From: UBA1231 sp045652765
GTDB taxonomy: Bacteria; Bacillota_I; Bacilli_A; ML615J-28; CAG-313
Direction of reading: 5' to 3'
Assembly: GCA_045652765.1 (NCBI GenBank)
Contig: JAZOLG010000035.1
Span: forward strand, 1 to 5,064
DNA: 5,064 bases
Shown here: positions 1 to 5,064 of the stretch, in pieces
Numbering within the stretch: position 1 is the first letter of the stretch
How the letters are laid out: each line of letters opens with the position of its first letter
Notes under the pieces: model-generated
The model's input: the letters and a program-made list of their open reading frames with translations, nothing else
Told to the model about the DNA's origin: nothing
Database searches by the model: none
Translations under genes and position numbers: made by a program

Positions 1-250
1 ATACTTTATTTTTACCTTTTTTATAACTCACTATTCCTATTAATAAACCAATAAAATAGCTAAGATTATATATATATTTTATACGAACAAAATATAGAAA
101 CAACGAAACAACACTAATTACTAAACCCAAACATATTCTTATAAAACTTGTTCTTTCACCGTTTAAATAACCAATTGATACTATAAACAAATAATTCACA
201 AGAATTGTTGATAAAATAACTAAGTCTAAATAAACAAGTACTAAAAACAT
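1..250 (-). CDS. SpoIIGA-like membrane protein, N-terminal part (cut by left window edge)
   Basis: An open frame starts at ATG (250-248) and runs off the left edge without a stop, giving 83 residues. It is very hydrophobic, with likely membrane segments at about residues 3-29, 41-55 and 60-76, and a basic stretch (KKGKNK) at 77-82. The start reads MFLVLVYLDLVIL, and the YLDLV at residues 7-11 followed by a long hydrophobic helix resembles the N terminus of SpoIIGA, the membrane aspartic protease that activates pro-sigma-E in sporulating Bacillota. In that family the N-terminal half is a membrane anchor and the catalytic Asp lies in the C-terminal half, which is not visible here. No Shine-Dalgarno precedes the ATG, and an in-frame TAA lies two codons upstream, so no earlier start is possible. 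A terminator upstream (298-332) implies its own promoter in about 251-297, but I see no convincing one. The family call rests on recalled similarity of a short hydrophobic segment; an unrelated membrane protein is possible. Confidence 0.55.
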   Translation of the reverse strand, partial: MFLVLVYLDLVILSTILVNYLFIVSIGYLNGERTSFIRICLGLVISVVSLFLYFVRIKYIYNLSYFIGLLIGIVSYKKGKNKV

Positions 251-297
251 AATTTAATTAAACATATATAAAACAACAATAAATGTAGAATTTTAGT

Positions 298-332
298 AAA
301 ATAAAAACTTGTTAGAAAAATTCTAACAAGTT
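298..332 (-). terminator. Rho-independent terminator after the RNase H-like gene
   Basis: The arms at 306-317 and 321-332 form a perfect 12-bp stem around a 3-nt loop. Read on the minus strand, the stem ends in a T run (TTTTTATTTT). It begins 7 nt after the TAA of the 340-1419 gene, so it closes the nuclease/RNase H-like unit and separates it from the SpoIIGA-like gene. The stem holds only three G-C pairs, as expected in such AT-rich DNA. The plus-strand side has a poorer T run and no gene to serve. Confidence 0.85.
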
Positions 333-339
333 CATTTTA

Positions 340-1419
340 TTATTTTATACAAGTTACTTTTAAACTATATTTTTCTATTAAAGAATTAATAGTTTTTATT
401 CTTGATTTATTTTCATCACTTGATTTCATCTTATCTGTTAAGATTCCATCATAATCACATTTTAAGATAATCTTTTTCTTAGTTAGGTTGTTATCAACTA
501 TAACTTTAAGTCCTTTAAAGATTCCTTTTAAAACAGCTGTTTGATATTCTGTTTCATTGTTTAAATAAATTCCACCGCTATTTTTTACACCTTTATCAAC
601 AAGTTCATAACTCCAACTAAATGTTTTATTAACCGAATCAAAGATTGGATTGACATCAATTACAATTTCTACTTTACTATCAATTAATGTTTTTTCAGAT
701 TCTGTTTGAACAGCTTTTGATAAAGCTTTTCTTAGTTTTCTATATTCATTAAGTTTTACTTCACTAATTGTTTCAAATAAATTAGAGTTATTTACTAAAT
801 CTAATAAAACATATTTTTTATTGTTACTCATATCATCAAGTGATTTAATTAGTAAACTTAAATATTTATAGTATTTATTTTCAATGTCACCTTCTAGTGA
901 TTTGAATAATAGATTTATGATTACTTTATAATCAAGATCTTTAATTTCTTCTTCTTTCTCAAAGAAATTAATTAATTTTAAAGTGTTATGAAGGAGAGTA
1001 TATTTAGAAGCCACTTCATCAAATTTCTTAACTAATTGTTTTGTATATTCAACTGGTGTAACTTCTTCCACTTTTAATTCTAATATATATGTATACTCTT
1101 CATCACTAAATTTAATAAAGTTTAATGTTCTTTCAATTTTAGTAAAATTTGAAAGTATTAAAGCATTTTCAAATGCATTAAATATTAATTGATTATTTTT
1201 AATGTTTTCTACATCAACTGCTATATATATAACATCAGGATTATAACTAATACCAAATGCTATATAACTAGATACTACATGATCTTTTATTTTAATTTGT
1301 TGATGTAAGTTATTATTAATTTTTTCAATTACATTATTTGTTAGTTCAGCAACTTTTTGTTTATTTAAAGAAACATTATCGATATCGGTAATTATTTTTT
1401 TAAATTCTTTTTCTGTCAC
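340..1419 (-). CDS. Uncharacterised protein with a candidate RNase H-like C-terminal domain
   Basis: This complete 359-residue protein has no signal peptide or membrane segment, so it is probably cytoplasmic. It starts at GTG, 5 nt downstream of the nuclease stop, behind GGGGGT (1428-1433), so it is likely co-transcribed and translationally coupled with the nuclease. I do not recognise the whole protein. Residues about 45-120 look like an alternating beta/alpha module, and 125-245 are mostly helical and rich in Lys and Glu. Residues about 248-359 follow the order of a type 1 RNase H fold: a first strand EIVID (Asp255), two more strands, a helix starting TEYQTAVLKGIFKGL (Glu291, like the AEYxALxxGL helix of RNase HI relatives), then a strand ending KCDYD (Asp322 or Asp324), a helix and a last strand. 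That gives a possible D-E-D set, but the chain ends before the helix that carries the fourth acidic residue. It could therefore be a reduced or inactive nuclease, a nucleic-acid-binding domain, or a chance resemblance. The presence of a real gene is very likely; the fold assignment is tentative. Confidence 0.85.
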   Translation of the reverse strand: MTEKEFKKIITDIDNVSLNKQKVAELTNNVIEKINNNLHQQIKIKDHVVSSYIAFGISYNPDVIYIAVDVENIKNNQLIFNAFENALILSNFTKIERTLNFIKFSDEEYTYILELKVEEVTPVEYTKQLVKKFDEVASKYTLLHNTLKLINFFEKEEEIKDLDYKVIINLLFKSLEGDIENKYYKYLSLLIKSLDDMSNNKKYVLLDLVNNSNLFETISEVKLNEYRKLRKALSKAVQTESEKTLIDSKVEIVIDVNPIFDSVNKTFSWSYELVDKGVKNSGGIYLNNETEYQTAVLKGIFKGLKVIVDNNLTKKKIILKCDYDGILTDKMKSSDENKSRIKTINSLIEKYSLKVTCIK

Positions 1420-1424
1420 TTAAA

Positions 1425-2924
1425 TTACCCCCAAATAATATCAGCAAGTTCTGGATGATCGATAAATGGATTACGGTTTCCTTGAATCTTAGCAGTTTCA
1501 TTATTTCTTTCCATTTCCCATTCATCAACTGGATCAAGTCTATTCCATTCAAGTAACATCGCTAAGCTTTGTGCAACAACAGTAAAGTTATAACTATCAG
1601 CTTGACTATATCTTGTAAATAAATAGAATAAAATTCTTGCTGTATCACCTTTTGCACAATCTTGTGGTTCAAAGTATCCACCACCACTATAGCATCCTGA
1701 TTTAACACCAAGTGATGATAAAACTTCAGTTCCACCATTTACTTCACCAAATTTATCGTTATTACGAACTGAATTTACACGGTTATCTTCAGGTCTAATG
1801 TGGTGTAAGTCTGCACCTGCACCTCTATCAGAGTTTCCGACATTTGGGAACCATGCTAAAGATTTAGGCCATACGTGTTCTCTATTCCAAGTATTTCCGC
1901 CGTCCCATGTACCACTATACTTAATTCTTGAATATAAACATAATACTTTAGATTCATCATCTTCAGCACCATCAGTGTCATCTAACATATATCTCAAATC
2001 ACCATATGATACTTCTCTTGTGTGAGTATTAGTAATTAACTTACGAAGTTCTAAAAGTAATGCACGATCATCAAGTTCAAGATTTGCAGCATCATAATAT
2101 GTTCCAACATATTCAACACCACCATGGCTTGGATCTTTCCAGTTTGGATCAACTTCGCCACAAGTACATTTACCATTAATAAATACGTGAGTATGTTCTA
2201 CGTAATTAGGATCTTTTTCACCACATGAACATTTACCTTCAACAAAGATATGTACATGTTCTACATAGTTTGGATCTTTTTCTCCACATTCACAATATCC
2301 ATCAACATATACGTGAACATGTTGAACACCTTCAACAATAACTTCATATTCTTTTTCAATAGATTCTGAATAATATGAGAAAGTTGCAGTTAAACGTACA
2401 ACAACATCATTTTCAGTATCATTAGAAACTACTGCGTTATTTTTATTAATAACGATTGAATCACTATTACTAGTCCATGAAATTTCTACACCATCAGAAT
2501 AAGTTGTTAAACCAAAATTTGCAGAAACTTTTGTAGGAATAACAATTTTATTTACAATAACATTAATCTTGTCTAAAATATTTTCTTGGCTAGGTTCTTT
2601 AATTGTAAGTTCAAATTCACAAGTTTTACCTTTATACGTAAATGTTAAGTTGTGTGTACCAACTAAAGAAAGTTTAGCAATGTCTTCTCCTGTTAACATA
2701 TCCCATGAGAAATCTACATATTTAAATCCACCATCAGCATAAACTTCTTTTAATTTCCATTCACGAATATTAAAGTCATTAATTACTACTTCACTTTGGA
2801 ATGTTTCTTCATCAATTTCTAATCCAACCATTTTGTTTGTATTATTTCCTCCAGTAGTACAACCTACTAGTAACATGAATAAAAATACAAAACAAAGCAT
2901 TGATATATATTTTTTCATTTGCAT
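1425..2924 (-). CDS. Secreted lipoprotein nuclease of the endonuclease I family
   Basis: This 499-residue protein is predicted to be exported, lipid-anchored and to cut DNA (perhaps also RNA) outside the cell. A signal peptide ends in the lipobox LLVGC, with Cys22 as the lipidated residue. Residues 31-109 resemble a bacterial Ig-like domain, and 113-198 resemble the atrophied bacterial Ig domain (motif VEISWTSNS). Residues 202-264 are three 21-residue HxH...CxC repeats. From about 275 to 495 is a complete endonuclease I domain (EndA/Vvn/BsnI type, beta-beta-alpha-metal). Its NREHVWPKS holds Glu349 (metal) and His350 (general base), GADLHHIRPEDNRVN holds Asn384 (metal), and the family-typical FEP...KGD, EWNRLDPVDEWE and QGNRNPFIDHPE segments are all present. 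The catalytic set is intact, so activity is expected. The first ATG is preferred because GAGG lies 7 nt upstream; the ATG two codons later would be 13 nt away. It has its own promoter and is followed after 5 nt by the RNase H-like gene. Family recognition is secure; substrate range and role (nutrient or phosphate scavenging from environmental DNA) are inferred. Confidence 0.96.
   Translation of the reverse strand: MQMKKYISMLCFVFLFMLLVGCTTGGNNTNKMVGLEIDEETFQSEVVINDFNIREWKLKEVYADGGFKYVDFSWDMLTGEDIAKLSLVGTHNLTFTYKGKTCEFELTIKEPSQENILDKINVIVNKIVIPTKVSANFGLTTYSDGVEISWTSNSDSIVINKNNAVVSNDTENDVVVRLTATFSYYSESIEKEYEVIVEGVQHVHVYVDGYCECGEKDPNYVEHVHIFVEGKCSCGEKDPNYVEHTHVFINGKCTCGEVDPNWKDPSHGGVEYVGTYYDAANLELDDRALLLELRKLITNTHTREVSYGDLRYMLDDTDGAEDDESKVLCLYSRIKYSGTWDGGNTWNREHVWPKSLAWFPNVGNSDRGAGADLHHIRPEDNRVNSVRNNDKFGEVNGGTEVLSSLGVKSGCYSGGGYFEPQDCAKGDTARILFYLFTRYSQADSYNFTVVAQSLAMLLEWNRLDPVDEWEMERNNETAKIQGNRNPFIDHPELADIIWG
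1428..1433 (-). promoter_or_regulatory. Wobble Shine-Dalgarno fixing the GTG start at 1419
   Basis: On the minus strand GGGGGT lies 8 nt before the GTG (1419-1417). It can pair with the ACCUCC of the 16S rRNA tail using one G-U wobble. It sits inside the last codons of the nuclease gene (the Trp-Gly-stop end), so ribosomes finishing the nuclease would stop almost on it. This supports the GTG start and translational coupling. Confidence 0.6.
2133..2321 (-). repeat. Three tandem 63-bp repeats encoding HxH...CxC modules in the nuclease
   Basis: Three consecutive 21-residue units occupy residues 202-222, 223-243 and 244-264 of the nuclease lipoprotein. Each follows HxHxxxxGxCxCGExDPN, with His pairs at 202/204, 223/225 and 244/246 and Cys pairs at 211/213, 232/234 and 253/255. 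Units 1 and 2 both end in DPNYVE; unit 3 ends in DPNWKD. The DNA copies differ at many silent positions, so the repeats are old or kept at the protein level rather than freshly duplicated. Two His plus two Cys per unit suggest metal binding, probably zinc, but this is inference. The array links the Ig-like region to the catalytic domain. Confidence 0.9.
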
Positions 2925-2927
2925 AAA

Positions 2928-2935
2928 ATCACCTC
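2928..2935 (-). promoter_or_regulatory. Strong Shine-Dalgarno of the nuclease gene
   Basis: The minus strand reads GAGGTGAT, an 8-nt perfect match to the consensus complement of the 16S rRNA tail. The GAGG core is 7 nt from the ATG at 2924, the usual optimum, and this decides the start codon. Confidence 0.9.
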
Positions 2936-2942
2936 ATTGACT

Positions 2943-2971
2943 ATTATACCATATATGTCCATTTTAAGCAA
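2943..2971 (-). promoter_or_regulatory. Sigma-A-type promoter with extended -10 for the nuclease operon
   Basis: On the minus strand, -35 TTGCTT (2971-2966) is followed by a 17-nt spacer and a perfect -10 TATAAT (2948-2943). TGG directly precedes the -10, giving an extended TGn element. Transcription should start near 2938-2935, so the untranslated leader would be only about 11-14 nt, with the Shine-Dalgarno at or next to its 5' end. The promoter lies just downstream of the terminator of the preceding gene, and the two together make the nuclease and its partner an independent unit. Strong expression is inferred from the near-consensus elements. Confidence 0.85.
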
Positions 2972-2986
2972 ATGTTATATAAGAAA

Positions 2987-3018
2987 GAAAAAAAGAGTTA
3001 GGATAAATCCTAACTCTT
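2987..3018 (-). terminator. Rho-independent terminator after the surface-protein gene
   Basis: The arms at 2993-3003 and 3008-3018 form a perfect 11-bp stem (AAGAGTTAGGA and its complement) with a 4-nt loop. On the minus strand the stem runs into seven consecutive T and then further T-rich sequence. It begins 9 nt after the TAA at 3028-3030, so it ends the surface-protein transcript just before the nuclease promoter. Confidence 0.92.
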
Positions 3019-3027
3019 AAATTTTGA

Positions 3028-5064
3028 TTAATTAGTTAGTTTGTAAATACAAACGTCTCCTTGACCTGAACTATAACATGCAAATAAACTACTTTGGCTA
3101 TTATATCTTAACCAATTTCTTGTATTTGATCCTTGTGCTTTAATAGTTGCTACACCAGCAGAAGAAATAGTAATAGTCCATGATGCATTAGCATCTAACT
3201 TACTTTGAGTTCTTAAATAATTACTACTTGAACTTGCAGCATATAAATATCCAGCTCCAGTATAGAACGCAAATGTTCCACTAGTTGAGCCTACTTTTAA
3301 TGTTAGGATTTGTACATCACTACCAAAAGTAATTGCATTTCCTGTTTTTGTTACAGATGCTTGTCCTCTATTATTAGATTTTTGATTTGTGCTTAAAGCA
3401 TAACTAGAAGATTTTGCTGCAATTACGATTTGATCACCAGCTTGAAGTGTAGTTACGTCAGTAACAAGTTGCCATGTAGGTTCACTACTACCCGTATCAC
3501 CCCAAACTGCATATAAAGTAACGTTTTCAAAGAAAGTAGTAACATCTCCACTACCAAAAGTTGGATTAGCTGCATTTTGATCTAAACTCCAACCTTTAAA
3601 CTCTTTACCAGTAGGAGCTGTTAAACTAGTACCATCAGCTAAATCAATATTTTGACCAGCAGTTATAGTCATAGGTACGATACTTCCAGAACCACCATTT
3701 GCGTTATAAGAAACAGTTATTTCTAAAACACCATTAATTACAGCTGTTGCGCCTGCAGCAAGTTGTCTAATACCATTATATGTATCCATTACTCCAGTAA
3801 CTGTAATTAAATCACCAACATTAACATTTGTTGCCAATCTATATAATTGAATTGTACCTGTTTCATCTTTGATTGTTACTGTAATATTTTCAAATGTTGA
3901 ATTCCATGCAGTGTCAATACTTTGAACAACACCACTTAAGATTACATTAAATCCATCTTGTTGATCTTTTGCTTCTTGAATTGTCAATTCTACTGGAGGA
4001 TTATCAATCCAAATTGCATATAAAACTAAATCTTCTGTTAAAGTAACTATATCACCAGCTTGATAAGATGTTCCAGTTCCATCAGCTGCTGTATTCCATG
4101 AATCGAACATTTTATTTGTAGGAGCTGTTAACCCATCCCATGATGGTAATTCTATTTTAGAGTCTAATACATTTTCAATAGCTGAAATTGAACCTGTTCC
4201 ACCATTTGAATTAAATGAAATTTGAGCTTTTTGTAATTCCTTGCGGCTCATGAAGATTTCATCAATCATACATCTATAACCACCACTTAATGTTGTAAAT
4301 GAAATAGTTTTTGTAGATGTTGTATCAATAATAATTGATGTATATTCACCGTTGTCTGATGGTGTAGCTATTGTATAAGTAACATCATTTACTTTAATCT
4401 TTGTCGTATTAGCTTTGTATTGAGCTACTTTAATAATAACATATTGTACGTCTTCAGGAACAGTGAATGCAAATGAACCTGCAGCTGAGCTTGTACCTAG
4501 TTTAAGTGCACTATTTCCTTTTGCATCTCTAGCACCACCATAAACTTTTGACAAAGCTGTAAAAGTTATTTTTGTAGCACTATCTTCAGCTGAATTATAT
4601 GATTTAGGCGCAGATATAGCTGTTCCATCATTATGAGAAGCAGAGCCATTAGCACCGAATGTATAAGTGTATGTCCAACTCTTCCATAGAGCTTCGATAA
4701 CTAAATCAGTTGCTGGAACTGTTGTAGGTAAATCAACAGACCAACCAATAAATTCATATCCTTCTTTAGTTGGATTAGCAATTGCATTGATTGTTGTTCC
4801 ATAATCTAAAGTTTCTTCGCTTAATACATCGCTACCATTTTTGAAAGTAACTTTATATTGATTAATTGTATATACAGCATTAACTTCAATATTACCACTT
4901 GTTAATGTATAAGATTCCCATACACCAGAGTATCCAACTTTTGTAGGAACTGCAGGTTCTTCAATTGTTGGATTTTCTACTGTATATGTTTTTACGATGT
5001 CTTCAGCAACTTCTGATTTGAAAGTTACTGTGTATTCTACTGGAATAAATTTAGCATAAAGATT
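3028..5064 (-). CDS. Large modular surface/secreted protein, C-terminal part (N terminus beyond right edge)
   Basis: The frame is open from the right window edge to the TAA at 3030-3028, giving 678 visible residues with no stop and no credible start. A TTG at 4554 only looks like a start; coding continues upstream of it. Numbering from the edge, residues 1-10 end one InlB-type (Listeria-Bacteroides) repeat, and 11-68 and 71-129 are two more (for example PTKEGYEFIGWSVDL). Residues about 131-275 are a beta-rich module of jelly-roll-like pattern (KVYGG...LKLGTSSAAG...GGYRCMIDEIFMS). Residues 281-353 are another InlB-type repeat with FNSNGGTG at its start. Residues about 360-445 (TIQEAKD...GVVQSID...VTIKDETGTIQLY...VGDLITVTGVMD) have the pattern of an OB fold like those attached to extracellular nucleases such as YhcR. 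Residues 449-523 are a further InlB-type repeat. Residues 529-678 (WQLVTD..LQAGDQIVIAA to the CYSSGQGDVCIYK end) are a beta-rich domain of a type I recall from gut-bacterial secreted proteins. No LPXTG signal or C-terminal membrane helix is present, so any anchor or catalytic domain must lie in the missing N-terminal part. An adhesin or nuclease-accessory role is inferred. Confidence 0.92.
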   Translation of the reverse strand, partial: NLYAKFIPVEYTVTFKSEVAEDIVKTYTVENPTIEEPAVPTKVGYSGVWESYTLTSGNIEVNAVYTINQYKVTFKNGSDVLSEETLDYGTTINAIANPTKEGYEFIGWSVDLPTTVPATDLVIEALWKSWTYTYTFGANGSASHNDGTAISAPKSYNSAEDSATKITFTALSKVYGGARDAKGNSALKLGTSSAAGSFAFTVPEDVQYVIIKVAQYKANTTKIKVNDVTYTIATPSDNGEYTSIIIDTTSTKTISFTTLSGGYRCMIDEIFMSRKELQKAQISFNSNGGTGSISAIENVLDSKIELPSWDGLTAPTNKMFDSWNTAADGTGTSYQAGDIVTLTEDLVLYAIWIDNPPVELTIQEAKDQQDGFNVILSGVVQSIDTAWNSTFENITVTIKDETGTIQLYRLATNVNVGDLITVTGVMDTYNGIRQLAAGATAVINGVLEITVSYNANGGSGSIVPMTITAGQNIDLADGTSLTAPTGKEFKGWSLDQNAANPTFGSGDVTTFFENVTLYAVWGDTGSSEPTWQLVTDVTTLQAGDQIVIAAKSSSYALSTNQKSNNRGQASVTKTGNAITFGSDVQILTLKVGSTSGTFAFYTGAGYLYAASSSSNYLRTQSKLDANASWTITISSAGVATIKAQGSNTRNWLRYNSQSSLFACYSSGQGDVCIYKLTN

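Noticed and set aside
251..297. Promoter for the SpoIIGA-like gene (TTGTTG and TAAATT, 17 nt apart on the minus strand)
   Set aside because: The -10 would abut the ATG, placing the transcript start inside the coding region; the other TATATA-like hexamers lack a usable -35.
1798..2025. A 75-codon open frame on the plus strand
   Set aside because: It lies antisense within the conserved catalytic domain of the nuclease, has no Shine-Dalgarno and its product resembles nothing; it is a shadow of the real gene.
2133..2321. Regular 63-bp spaced repeats as a possible CRISPR array
   Set aside because: The units are contiguous, in frame, diverged at silent positions and encode a conserved protein motif; there are no unique spacers.
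2950..2957. CATATATG palindrome inside the nuclease promoter spacer as an operator
   Set aside because: An 8-nt AT palindrome is expected by chance in DNA this AT-rich, and no second copy or longer dyad supports a repressor site.
4552..4554. TTG as the start of the surface-protein gene, giving 508 residues
   Set aside because: The same frame stays open for 170 more codons to the window edge and encodes clear InlB-type repeats, so this is an internal Leu codon in a truncated gene.
1..5064. TGA read as tryptophan (genetic code 4)
   Set aside because: Trp codons in all the large frames are TGG, and no in-frame TGA needs to be read through to explain any gene.
1..5064. tRNA, rRNA, insertion sequence, attachment site or replication origin
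   Set aside because: No cloverleaf, rRNA segment, transposase, terminal inverted repeats or cluster of DnaA-type boxes was seen on either strand; intergenic space is only about 90-100 bp at each gap and is filled by terminators and a promoter.

Overview
This AT-rich window (roughly 30% G+C by eye) carries four genes, all read from the minus strand, packed with short intergenic gaps. Tryptophan is written TGG and every reading frame ends in TAA, so nothing forces a TGA=Trp code. Low G+C, a Firmicute-type Shine-Dalgarno, InlB-type (Listeria-Bacteroides) repeats, an endonuclease I lipoprotein and a SpoIIGA-like protein together suggest a wall-less or Mollicutes-related Bacillota lineage (Acholeplasma/Izemoplasma/Haloplasma-like or a gut relative). 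This placement is inference: no marker gene is present.

Layout in the direction of transcription (right to left). (1) 5064-3028: the C-terminal 678 residues of a large modular surface or secreted protein. It has InlB-type repeats, a beta-rich module, an OB-fold-like module and a beta-rich C-terminal domain; its N terminus lies beyond the right edge. (2) 3018-2987: a strong Rho-independent terminator. (3) 2971-2943: a near-consensus promoter with an extended -10, whose predicted start site lies almost on the Shine-Dalgarno. (4) 2924-1425: a complete lipoprotein nuclease with Ig-like domains, three tandem HxH...CxC repeats and an endonuclease I (EndA/BsnI-like) catalytic domain. (5) 1419-340: a 359-residue protein starting at GTG only 5 nt after the nuclease stop. 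Its C-terminal third looks like a shortened RNase H-type fold. (6) 332-298: a second terminator. (7) 250-1: the N-terminal 83 residues of a membrane protein resembling SpoIIGA, cut by the left edge.

Genes 4 and 5 form a bicistronic unit bounded by two terminators. The two extracellular proteins fit attachment to, and digestion of, environmental DNA, a lifestyle reported for some Izemoplasma-type bacteria. The RNase H-like partner would be cytoplasmic, and its link to the nuclease is unknown. The most unusual points are the candidate RNase H-like partner, the repeated His/Cys module in the nuclease, and a SpoIIGA-like protein in an apparently Mollicutes-like background.
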